Shown here one piece after another: positions 1 through 7,507 of a stretch of DNA of 64,000 nucleotides. The notes beneath the pieces were generated by a model that saw only the letters and a program-made list of their open reading frames with translations, did not search any database and was not told the DNA's origin. Origin of the DNA: Thermoproteota archaeon (GTDB taxonomy: Archaea > Korarchaeota > JAOZGF01 > JAOZFZ01); the NCBI GenBank assembly GCA_027492035.1, contig JAOZFT010000004.1:349249-413248 (forward strand). Direction: 5' to 3'. Positions within the stretch are counted from its first letter, which is position 1, and each line of letters begins with the position of its first letter. The translations under genes and the position numbers were made by a program.

Positions 1-2
1 AT

Positions 3-2414
3 TGGTCAGCAGCAGACATAACACTCCATAAAGAAGCATTCGGAACAGCTGAACCATTTAAAATAATAAATGGAACAGCAAACTTAACAGTTTACACTTG
101 GGTAACCAACTCACCAATTGCTGACAAAACAGCAGACCGTGACTGGTTAGTTGCAGTAACGGGAGTAACAGGAGTACCTACCTCCGCTTGGTACAGCTAC
201 GCAGAGTTTGAGAAAGCAAGTTTTGGAGACCAGATTCAGTCACATACCTACCCTGACACAGACGCTGCAGATTGGGATGGCTCAGCAACCTTAACCAAAC
301 ACATAATAGTGGATCAATACTACAGCCCAGGCGCCCAGGGCAGGCCAGCATTTATAGAGGTTAAGTGGTGCTACACTGAATACTCAACTGACAGCGTAGG
401 ATTACCTGACTACGCAATTTGGTGGTACCCTCCACGTAACCTTACAGTTACAAGTGAAATGACAGGGCAAAGCTACAAAGTACCAGGTGTCAATAGTACA
501 AACAAGTCAGGAAGGTTCATGCTAAGAATATGGGGTGGTTACAAGTTAAATGAACCCATAAGTATACCTTTCCTCGGTTCAGGCTACACTTTAACCTTTA
601 CAAGCATAGACAATTTCGGGAACACAACACTAAATAGGACAGAGTGGCCTGACCCATTCCTAGCAACAGAAATGAATAGATGGTTTGAACTGCCCCAAAC
701 AGGCGTAGGCAGAGTAACTTTCTGGTTAGAGAAAAACAGCGTAATTCTTGCAGCCTCCTCAATAGACCTCTTCAACTTCACCGTAATGCCCGTAATAGGC
801 GGATTATACTCTGGCACAAGTATACATAACTTCTGGATACCTGTTAACAACACTGAAAACATGTCGTGGATAGACCCTGACACAGGATTAAGGATGAGTC
901 TAATAGTTGAAATAAAGGGTGTATTCCCAGATTATATGGGGGTGTGGGCTAACATAACTTCGTGGCCACTGGAGAAACATTTCATCACTTACGACGTTGC
1001 AGGCACAGAAATGATAGTGGTTAACAGATCCTTCACCTCAAGTGACCTCCGTGTTCCAGTAAATTCATTCCTCGATGTACCTTACACAGCCCCCACTGCT
1101 GCAGATTTACCTAGCGGGTTTGACACATACGGTGAAAACCTTTCATGGGTAAGTTCAGCTAACTTCTCATGGTACGTTGTTCCTCAAGATGTATTCTATG
1201 GTGCAAAAGAGGTGCAAGTGTTTGTAAGTTACCCTGACAATGCAACAGTGGAGAGAACATTTATAACTGAACCTTTCACCACAACCACTAGTGTAACTGC
1301 AACCTATGGAGGAGTTTCTCTCCAAACCTATTGGGGTGCAATAGTGCCCATTACTGCTAATGTACCTTACTATTATGTGTGGCAACTAGATACTTACTGG
1401 AGTAACCACGAAGGCACTACGTACTTCTTCGGTGACCTCCACGACCTAGGTTTACCAAACCCTGAAATAGAGGATGTTGCTACTTTCTGGCTTGTACGCA
1501 ACATTTCACTCTACAAACATGGCTGGGCTAAATATGTTGACATAGAAACTACAATGTGGAAGATTTTCCTGAATGACAGCAGCCTCAAGACTGAAAACCA
1601 CTACTATGCAGATGCTGCTCAAACAGTTGAAGACGTTGTTGGTTCAGGTAAAAGAGTGGTTGACTTTGCAGCCTACCTAATAGACCTTGAAGGAATAAAT
1701 GTTTCAGGTGTCTATGCAGGGTACTTCGACAGGTTCACACCCGGCCCAGCTGGTGAATACACAGGAACAGTGGACTTAAGACCCAACGGAACAGATGTTA
1801 CACCCCCAAGTGAACAAGACTCAACCTTTAACGGAGAAGACGTGTTCAGCATATTCCACAGGTTCATATACCTAGCAACTGAAGACGCAGCAGCCGACGC
1901 AGTTGAATCAACCTACCTGATACTTGTAGGTGGGCCACTAGTTAACAAATATGTTAAACAGTTAAATGACTCAGGACTACTGCCAATTTCATTCCTAGGA
2001 AATGACAGATTAGTTGACTGGACAAACAAAGTCTGGACACTTGAAGATGCATTAGCAACATTCCCTGCAGCTGAAGGATACCCTGTTGAATACGTGCCAC
2101 ACATAACAAGCGGCCTAGGAGTAGTTGAATACGCAACAAGCAACCCGTGGAACTCAGACTCAACAGTTCCAGTGCTGGTGGTTGCTGGAACAGACAGGTA
2201 CGGAACAATGTCTGCATCACTGGCGTTAAGTGACCCAACAAAAATAATAAGATTAACAGCAGCCAACTGGTACAATGCAGGACGCAGCGGAAACCCCAAC
2301 GCAGTGATAGTGGTAGGTATAATACCACAGGTAGGAGTAGCTGCAGCTGCACCAGCAAACATAGTCTTCGTTAAAGTTGCAGGAGCTGGAGGAAGCCTTA
2401 CACTAGGGCCATAA
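3..2414 (+). CDS. S-layer-like secreted surface protein, C-terminal part (5' end outside window)
   Basis: The reading frame is open from the left edge (first full codon at 3), so the GTG at 309 is not the real start; about 803 residues are visible. The protein is rich in Thr, Asn, Trp, Tyr and Pro, with many N-x-S/T sequons (for example NTT, NRT, NMS), as expected of a glycosylated extracellular protein. It has no C-terminal membrane helix and ends in a small-residue segment (...GSLTLGP). Near its C-terminal quarter it has a LVGGPLVNKY stretch resembling the GGP-x-N element of the C-terminal domains of archaeal S-layer proteins. Codon use is richer in C-ending codons than in the neighbours, consistent with very high expression. 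S-layer identity is inferred from composition and this motif; another large surface adhesin is possible. Confidence 0.6.
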   Translation, partial: WSAADITLHKEAFGTAEPFKIINGTANLTVYTWVTNSPIADKTADRDWLVAVTGVTGVPTSAWYSYAEFEKASFGDQIQSHTYPDTDAADWDGSATLTKHIIVDQYYSPGAQGRPAFIEVKWCYTEYSTDSVGLPDYAIWWYPPRNLTVTSEMTGQSYKVPGVNSTNKSGRFMLRIWGGYKLNEPISIPFLGSGYTLTFTSIDNFGNTTLNRTEWPDPFLATEMNRWFELPQTGVGRVTFWLEKNSVILAASSIDLFNFTVMPVIGGLYSGTSIHNFWIPVNNTENMSWIDPDTGLRMSLIVEIKGVFPDYMGVWANITSWPLEKHFITYDVAGTEMIVVNRSFTSSDLRVPVNSFLDVPYTAPTAADLPSGFDTYGENLSWVSSANFSWYVVPQDVFYGAKEVQVFVSYPDNATVERTFITEPFTTTTSVTATYGGVSLQTYWGAIVPITANVPYYYVWQLDTYWSNHEGTTYFFGDLHDLGLPNPEIEDVATFWLVRNISLYKHGWAKYVDIETTMWKIFLNDSSLKTENHYYADAAQTVEDVVGSGKRVVDFAAYLIDLEGINVSGVYAGYFDRFTPGPAGEYTGTVDLRPNGTDVTPPSEQDSTFNGEDVFSIFHRFIYLATEDAAADAVESTYLILVGGPLVNKYVKQLNDSGLLPISFLGNDRLVDWTNKVWTLEDALATFPAAEGYPVEYVPHITSGLGVVEYATSNPWNSDSTVPVLVVAGTDRYGTMSASLALSDPTKIIRLTAANWYNAGRSGNPNAVIVVGIIPQVGVAAAAPANIVFVKVAGAGGSLTLGP

Positions 2415-2418
2415 AACC

Positions 2419-2442
2419 CCCCTTTTTTCTTTTTTTCTTTTC
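2419..2442 (+). terminator. Poly-T terminator after the S-layer-like gene
   Basis: Five bases after the TAA stop, a C run is followed by about 20 nearly uninterrupted T residues on the coding strand. T-rich tracts of this kind are the usual intrinsic termination signal of archaeal RNA polymerase. Confidence 0.6.
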
Positions 2443-2447
2443 CCAAT

Positions 2448-2785
2448 CTCGTCTAATTCTAACTTAGGAAAGATTCCCTTACATATTCGTTACATCTATG
2501 TTTCCGTAAAGAATTTCCCTGTTTAAACAATTTACAGATCAACCTTTATGTCTCCCTCTGTTAGTTTTATGCCTCCTATTTCTTTTCGTTTTCTGACGAA
2601 AACATTTTATTTTTTTAAACACCTAACTTTTAAAAAGGTTCCTTTTAAGGGGGAGAAGGGAAAGGTTTTAAATTAGCCTTTCTCCAAATTTTTTTTAAAG
2701 GGTTTCTTTAAAAGTTTCTTTGAACCTCTAAAACCCTTACATAGAGGTTTCTTTAAGAGAATTTTTTAAGGAGGAGTGTTTAGGG
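2448..2785 (+). promoter_or_regulatory. Long AT-rich leader with inverted repeats upstream of the surface-protein operon
   Basis: There is no gene in this stretch. It holds several TTTAAAA-type elements that could serve as TATA boxes (around 2610-2635, 2660-2675 and 2690-2712). It also holds three inverted repeats: GTTTTC/GAAAAC at 2588-2603, a TTAAAAAGG/CCTTTTAA pair around 2630-2648, and AACCTCTA (2723-2730) with TAGAGGTT (2742-2749) around an 11-nt loop. A strong GGAGG sits at about 2770, just before the TTG start at 2786. Which elements are functional is unknown. Confidence 0.35.
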
Positions 2786-5185
2786 TTGAATAAAGAAGAA
2801 TTACTCTTTTTGATGTTGACATGTTTAATTTTTTCAAGTTTGTCACCTCTGAACGTTTACGGTCAACAATTTGGGGAATTGGTAAAGGTACCTAAAGAAT
2901 CACTTGATGTTTATTTAGCTGCTGTTAAGGGGAACACTTACTGGAGAAATAACTGGTACTATGACCCCTCTAATAAGGTTATGCAAATTCCTACAATGCT
3001 TGGTAAAATGCCAAGTCCTCAAGCTACAGGTTTAGCTGGTCACCTTTATGCGTTATCTATTATTCACGCAACTGAACTCTCCCTCTCAGGTTCAAATTTG
3101 CAGGAAGTAAAAAATAGACTTAGACAAATAAGCAGTTACTTCTTAACAAATTCAAGGGGTGGTTTATGGGCTAGTGAAATAACTCAAACCTATGTTGACG
3201 TTGCTTTCTCGTCTATGGTTGTGTGGTTTGAAAGTGAAGCTTACATGGTTAACGTAATTAACAAATCTGATGTTCAAATGCATGTTCAGTCACTTTCAGC
3301 TTTACAGACAAGTTCTGGCGGATGGTTTGCCTCTACAGCACCCTACAGCCAATGGAAACAACCACTGGTTACTTACACGTCACTGGCTTTAACAGCTTTG
3401 TTGAAAGCTGAAACAGCTGGGTTGTCTGTGGATAAATCCGTAATAAACAAAGCAATCAATTATTTACAATCAAAAGCTGTGAAAGGTGTTGGAACAGCTC
3501 ACTGGGCTAGAGAAAACATGCCTGTCCCAACTGTTTTTGCGGATTCAACTTCCCCAAGTGAAGTAATAACTTCACTTGCACTCTATGCTTTATCGACAGC
3601 TAAAATGCAAGGTTACAACGTTGACACACAACTTCTTCAAAACGCTGCACACTATCTCCTAGACAAGTTCCCTGCCCAAACCAATAAAGACGATAAACTT
3701 TTGTCATCTATGGCTTTAGCCGCAGCTGCCGGTGCAGGTGCAGTAGATATTTCAACCCTGGTGGGGAAAACATTCTCCTTCCTTTATGGTGTAGCTGAAA
3801 ATTTTGACGTTGCTAAACCCCCCTTCCCATGGGAAGCGATCCCAACTTACTGCATTTACTTCTGGGAATACATTGAAACAGTTACTGTTGAAAACTCAAT
3901 AACTACAGCCGTGGCACCGGCCAAAGCTGTTTTAACAGAGAAGGAAGTAACTAAAGTCGTTAGAGGAGCAACTGTTGAAGTTAATTTCCAAATAAGTAAC
4001 ATGGGTGCAAGTCAATTGAAGCTTTTCCTTGAACCCTACACTTCAGCATCTTTCAAAATAAATTCATCCTCAAGCAACCAAGTAACTCTTGAATCAGGTT
4101 CTCAAACAAGTTACAAGTTCAGTTTCAAAATACCTGAAGCAGCTACTCCTGGAGAATTAAAAATAGGGGTAAAAGTTTATAAGTTAGTGGAGGGAAAGAA
4201 AATACCTTCCAGGTGGTCGAAGGAAACGTCAATAGTAATAATAAAGAATGCTCAATTAACCCTCACAAGAAAAGTTACAGCTAAAAGTTTAAACTTAGGG
4301 GATAACTTAACAATCACTTTACAAATAAAGAACACAGGAGATGTTGAAGCTTCAAATATAGTAATCAGGGAGGATTTAAATGAAGGGTTTGAAATTTCAA
4401 GTTACCTATCATCAGATCAAGCAATGTTCACATCCACAGGCTTAAACCTTGTTTCAATAAAGCCTCAGGAGGAAAAGGTTTATACATACAGTGTAGTGGC
4501 AGAAAAAGCAAATGCAGGTAACCAAACCCTTTCAACAACCACCCTAACCTACCTTGACGTCTTCAATAAACCACATACGATAACTCAAAAAACAGATGTA
4601 ATAGTCCATAGGCCAAAAATCACATTGAAGGGATCCTTAAAAGTGGGGGAGGAAGAAAGCCAGAAAGAAATAGAAGCTCCATGGGGGAGCAAAGTTAAAT
4701 TAACAATAACACTTAAAAACGAAGGAAATTTAGAGGCTAAAAACATAGAGTTAAATGCAGTAATACCTAAACAGCTTCAAATAATCAGCGATGAAACAGA
4801 GGGGGCAATTTCAAAAGACACAGTCGTAATAGAGCTGGAAAATCTTAAACCGAATGAACAGAAATCATTTAAAATAACCACTAAAACAGCGAACTTTTAC
4901 ATGTCCCTTAAACAAAAGGCACCTATTTTCCTAGATTTAAAATACACAGATTTAAACGGCAGATTCGTAGAAGGTGCATACAAGAGCTCAACAGATTTCC
5001 AAGTAAACATAACAGTACCTATGTGGCTGGAAATCTCAGTGGCAGCATCCATTATTGCATTAATACTCCTTGTTTCAGCTTTATTAATAAGAAAAGCTAG
5101 GAAGGAAAAGAGAAGGAAAGTTTACTCTCCAAAACACTTAATAATGAAGGAGAGAAGAAAGAAGAGGAGTGAAAGACTTGGTTAA
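2786..5185 (+). CDS. Secreted membrane-anchored protein: alpha/alpha-toroid plus CARDB/DUF11 repeats
   Basis: 799 residues with a TTG start preceded by GGAGG. Residues 1-26 form a signal peptide. Residues about 30-365 contain repeated helical segments with prenyltransferase/terpenoid-cyclase-toroid character (GGWFA and repeated SLALxAL motifs). About 370-480 is a CARDB-like beta domain, followed by two DUF11-type domains (about 485-605 and 610-740, each with GDxLTITLxIKNxG or similar). One membrane helix lies at about 743-765, with a very basic cytoplasmic tail. The protein should sit outside the cell, anchored at its C-terminus. The architecture suggests binding or adhesion; catalysis by the toroid is unproven, and I see no thioester GCGEQ motif. 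The next gene overlaps its end, implying an operon. Confidence 0.65.
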   Translation: MNKEELLFLMLTCLIFSSLSPLNVYGQQFGELVKVPKESLDVYLAAVKGNTYWRNNWYYDPSNKVMQIPTMLGKMPSPQATGLAGHLYALSIIHATELSLSGSNLQEVKNRLRQISSYFLTNSRGGLWASEITQTYVDVAFSSMVVWFESEAYMVNVINKSDVQMHVQSLSALQTSSGGWFASTAPYSQWKQPLVTYTSLALTALLKAETAGLSVDKSVINKAINYLQSKAVKGVGTAHWARENMPVPTVFADSTSPSEVITSLALYALSTAKMQGYNVDTQLLQNAAHYLLDKFPAQTNKDDKLLSSMALAAAAGAGAVDISTLVGKTFSFLYGVAENFDVAKPPFPWEAIPTYCIYFWEYIETVTVENSITTAVAPAKAVLTEKEVTKVVRGATVEVNFQISNMGASQLKLFLEPYTSASFKINSSSSNQVTLESGSQTSYKFSFKIPEAATPGELKIGVKVYKLVEGKKIPSRWSKETSIVIIKNAQLTLTRKVTAKSLNLGDNLTITLQIKNTGDVEASNIVIREDLNEGFEISSYLSSDQAMFTSTGLNLVSIKPQEEKVYTYSVVAEKANAGNQTLSTTTLTYLDVFNKPHTITQKTDVIVHRPKITLKGSLKVGEEESQKEIEAPWGSKVKLTITLKNEGNLEAKNIELNAVIPKQLQIISDETEGAISKDTVVIELENLKPNEQKSFKITTKTANFYMSLKQKAPIFLDLKYTDLNGRFVEGAYKSSTDFQVNITVPMWLEISVAASIIALILLVSALLIRKARKEKRRKVYSPKHLIMKERRKKRSERLG

Positions 5186-5846
5186 AAAAAGGGGGAAAGT
5201 AATTCTTACCTTGGCTGCAATTTTTTTAGTTGCAGCTTCAACCTACTACCTCACTTACAAACACAACATGAACCCTCTAAACAATCCTCCATCAAAAATA
5301 GAGAAAATAATTATTTTAATAAACGAAAAAGATGCCACTGAATCAATGGGGAAAGAAAAACTAAACTACACATTAGCTGTTTCAAGCATAAGTTACATAC
5401 TGCCTTTTGCCTCCAATCTAAAATACACTGTGGAGGAAGGAACCCTACTCATAAACAGTTCAAAAGATATAAACATAAGCAAGGCAAATGAAACAACTCC
5501 CATAATTTACTTAATAGGGCCGATAGGAGGAGCGAAACAGACAGGCATAATATTAAGGGAACATTCAGTAGTAGTTGAAGGGGAAACCTACACAAAACTC
5601 TTCTCAGCTACAGACCTGCTAAACTACTTCCTTCTGAAAAACCTAAAGCCAAAAATTGTCTACAGCACAAAACATCAATCATACGCCCTATATTTCCAAC
5701 ATCCACTCTCAGGGAAAATAATACCTGCTCCCTGGTACTCTAACAAACCACTACAAGAACTAATGAACACTGTTTCCCTGGAACACGAAAACGGAACACC
5801 TGCTTCAGCAAATGAGGTAAGAGCACTAATTTTAGGTGAAAAATAA
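5169..5846 (+). CDS. N-terminally membrane-anchored extracellular protein of unknown function
   Basis: 225 residues. The GTG start lies inside the 3' end of the preceding surface-protein gene (17-nt overlap), so the two are probably co-translated. A short basic N-terminus is followed by a membrane helix (about residues 10-28); the rest is predicted to be outside the cell and has several N-glycosylation sequons (NYT, NSS, NIS, NET, NGT). A segment IIYLIGPIGGAKQT recalls the hydrophobic-strand GGP element of S-layer C-terminal domains. I do not recognise the family. Its position suggests a partner of the toroid/DUF11 protein. Confidence 0.55.
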   Translation: MKDLVKKRGKVILTLAAIFLVAASTYYLTYKHNMNPLNNPPSKIEKIIILINEKDATESMGKEKLNYTLAVSSISYILPFASNLKYTVEEGTLLINSSKDINISKANETTPIIYLIGPIGGAKQTGIILREHSVVVEGETYTKLFSATDLLNYFLLKNLKPKIVYSTKHQSYALYFQHPLSGKIIPAPWYSNKPLQELMNTVSLEHENGTPASANEVRALILGEK

Positions 5847-5847
5847 A

Positions 5848-5858
5848 CTTTTAAAAAA
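5848..5858 (+). promoter_or_regulatory. TATA-like element for tRNA-Gly(CCC)
   Basis: CTTTTAAAAAA lies about 30-40 nt upstream of the mature 5' end of the tRNA at 5888, the usual spacing for an archaeal TATA box when the precursor leader is short. Confidence 0.45.
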
Positions 5859-5887
5859 CATTAACAAAGATATAGAAATGTAGCGGT

Positions 5888-5976
5888 GCAGCCGTGGTCT
5901 AGCCAGGTAGGACGGGAGATTCATTGAACCCAAGCCCCCCAAGCTCCCAACGCGGGTTCAAATCCCGCCGGCTGCA
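5888..5976 (+). tRNA. tRNA-Gly (anticodon CCC) with a 16-nt non-canonical intron
   Basis: The acceptor GCAGCCG (5888-5894) pairs with CGGCTGC (5969-5975); the discriminator is A5976. The D stem is GTCT/GGAC (5897-5900/5910-5913). The T stem is GCGGG/CCCGC (5952-5956/5964-5968) with loop TTCAAAT. The 3' half of the anticodon arm is a CCCCCAA loop plus GCTCC (5936-5947). Its 5' partner GGAG (5915-5918) plus C5935 forms only if 16 nt (5919-5934) are removed, giving anticodon CCC and a 4-nt variable loop. The intron is at position 30/31 (or 29/30, indistinguishable), not the usual 37/38. C2-G71 and A73 fit archaeal glycine identity. Position 33 is C, not U. Confidence 0.8.
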
Positions 5977-6182
5977 TTTTTTCATACACATGAAAAAGGT
6001 TTTTTAGGTGGAAAAGCCTTAAATTGCTGCTTCAGCCCTTGGAACCTAGTTTTTTTCAGAATTGATTCCTTAAGGAAAACGTAAAGCTTTAAAAATTCAA
6101 GGCTATTCTTTATTGTTGAGAAAGGGTGGAGAGCTTAAAAATCTTTACAGAAAAGGCCTTTTCAGTTTGAGTTTTTAAAAAA

Positions 6183-6301
6183 GCGCCCGTCGTCTAGTCA
6201 TGGCTTAAAATGTTTTTAAGCCGCTAAGGGACTAGGACACAGGCCCTCCAAGCCTGTAACGCGGGTTCAAATGAAGTAATCTGAAAATCCCGCCGGGCGC
6301 A
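6183..6301 (+). tRNA. tRNA-Gly (anticodon TCC) with two introns, in the D loop and the T loop
   Basis: The acceptor GCGCCCG (6183-6189) pairs with CGGGCGC (6294-6300); the discriminator is A6301. The anticodon arm is intact: CAGGC-CCTCCAA-GCCTG (6240-6256), anticodon TCC, C at position 33. The T stem GCGGG (6261-6265) and CCCGC (6289-6293) enclose 23 nt, i.e. TTCAAAT plus a 16-nt intron (about 6273-6288, register ambiguous). The D stem GTCT (6192-6195) and GGAC (6235-6238) enclose 39 nt, so about 28-30 nt must be removed. That insert holds a perfect 9-bp hairpin, GGCTTAAAA/TTTTAAGCC (6202-6210/6214-6222). Ends of the D-loop intron are uncertain by a few bases. Confidence 0.8.
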
Positions 6302-6330
6302 TCTACTCCTTTCGAAAAGGGTGCAATGTT

Positions 6331-7008
6331 TTGCTGCATCTTGTTTTGGCTGAAGCCTCCCTTGAAAAGGTACCTCTCTCCCTTTTCAACCATCCTCAAG
6401 TTGTTAGTTATTGTAGGAAAAGGAAAATCAAGCCTAAAGAAGCTATTTTAGATACAAGCTATCATTTCGAAGCTGTTAAAAAACTCCCTTTTAAACATAA
6501 AAGAGGCAGACCTGACATTGTCCATTTCTTCCTCCTTTTAACACAAGATAGTTTAGTGAATAAAGTGGGAAAATTAAGAACTTACATACATACCTTAAAC
6601 AACGAAGTAATATATGTAAACCCGGGAACTAGGCCACCTAAACATTACGACAGATTTTTGGGGTTGATGCAGCAGCTTTTCAAAGAAGGACAAGTCCCCC
6701 CAAAAAAAGAAGCTTTATTTTTAATCAAGAAAAAGAATTTGGCAGATTTAAAAAAGGAGATCAACCCAGACATAACTATCGGTCTATCCCGGAAAGGAAA
6801 AGTTATTAATCCCTTCAAATACTTTGGAAAGATAAATAAGGAAAAAAGCGTAGCTGTAATTGTTGGGGGATTTCCTCACGGCAACTTCTGCAGCGAAACC
6901 TTGGAAGTAATAGATCAATTATTTAGTTTAGGCAATTACCCCCTGCAAACCTGGACAGTAACTTCTTTAGTGCTTTGCTCCTACTGCCAATCCTTACTCC
7001 ACTACTAA
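6331..7008 (+). CDS. nep1: Ribosome biogenesis methyltransferase Nep1/Emg1 (SPOUT family)
   Basis: 225 residues. Nep1 N1-methylates a pseudouridine in the decoding region of 16S rRNA and aids small-subunit assembly. The start MLHLVLAEASLE and the segments GRPDIVHFFLL, LRTYIHTLNNEVIYVNP, PRNYDRF-like PKHYDRFLGLM, and the SAM-binding knot VAVIVGGFPHGNF are characteristic of the family, and the length is normal. The start is TTG at 6331, preceded by AAAGGGTG. It begins just after the second tRNA-Gly and its 3' end overlaps only an upstream extension of the next frame. The C-terminus (SLVLCSYCQSLLHY) is slightly divergent. Confidence 0.9.
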   Translation: MLHLVLAEASLEKVPLSLFNHPQVVSYCRKRKIKPKEAILDTSYHFEAVKKLPFKHKRGRPDIVHFFLLLTQDSLVNKVGKLRTYIHTLNNEVIYVNPGTRPPKHYDRFLGLMQQLFKEGQVPPKKEALFLIKKKNLADLKKEINPDITIGLSRKGKVINPFKYFGKINKEKSVAVIVGGFPHGNFCSETLEVIDQLFSLGNYPLQTWTVTSLVLCSYCQSLLHY

Positions 7009-7088
7009 CAATTTATCCACTTTTTAGAAAAGGATTAATTAAAAGAGGAAAACCCGAAAATCTTTTAGAAAGGGGGAAGTGGATAAGA

Positions 7089-7406
7089 TTGAGTTTACGA
7101 ACAAGAAAGATAGCGAAGGAAAGAATAAATATTTTAATGAAATTAGCAGAGGAAATACATAAAACAAAGCCTCACCTTGCTCAAAAATACTACAAGGCAG
7201 CTTGGAAAATCTCTTTAAAGGCACGAGTACCCTTCCCCAAGAAGTGGAAAAAAAGAATTTGTAAACATTGCAAAAAATTCCTTTTTCTAGGTTTCAACGC
7301 AACCGTGAGACTGAACCAGAACAGGTTTCCACATGTTACAATTAAATGCCTAGAATGTGGTGGCTACACACGATACCCTTACAAGAAAAAAGGTAGTAAA
7401 AAGTGA
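7089..7406 (+). CDS. rnp4: RNase P protein component 4 (Rpr2/Rpp21)
   Basis: 105 residues from the TTG at 7089. I prefer this start because AAGGGGGAAG lies just upstream and the family begins near the AxERIxIL helix; the frame remains open back to 6975, but that part is unlike the family. N-terminal helices (KIAKERINILMKLAEE) are followed by a zinc ribbon with CKHC (around 7261) and CLEC (around 7350). Rnp4 pairs with Rnp3-type proteins on the specificity side of RNase P for 5' maturation of tRNA. Rnp2 and Rnp3 are encoded near 31 kb. Confidence 0.88.
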   Translation: MSLRTRKIAKERINILMKLAEEIHKTKPHLAQKYYKAAWKISLKARVPFPKKWKKRICKHCKKFLFLGFNATVRLNQNRFPHVTIKCLECGGYTRYPYKKKGSKK

Positions 7407-7462
7407 AGGAAGAAAAGCATAAGGCTCTAAACCCTCTATGCCTTTAACACATTTTTGAAAAA

Positions 7463-7473
7463 TTTTTAAAAAG
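7463..7473 (+). promoter_or_regulatory. TATA-like element upstream of rps19e
   Basis: TTTTTAAAAAG lies about 35-45 nt before the ATG at 7508 in an otherwise gene-free 100-nt gap, consistent with a promoter and a short leader. Confidence 0.4.
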
Positions 7474-7507
7474 AAAAAGAGTTTTAAATGGAAAAGGGGA
7501 TTAGAAA

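Noticed and set aside
1913..2446. 177-residue minus-strand ORF opposite the S-layer-like gene
   Set aside because: Antisense to a clear coding frame; its open state follows from the codon bias of the real gene, and it would start against the poly-T terminator.
2786..5185. Toroid protein as a squalene/terpene cyclase enzyme
   Set aside because: It is predicted to be extracellular, lacks the QW repeats and catalytic DxDD motif of cyclases, and is fused to surface stalk domains.
6975..7088. Upstream extension of rnp4 starting at TTG 6975
   Set aside because: It overlaps nep1 and is unlike the family; the TTG at 7089 has a strong ribosome binding site and the expected N-terminus.
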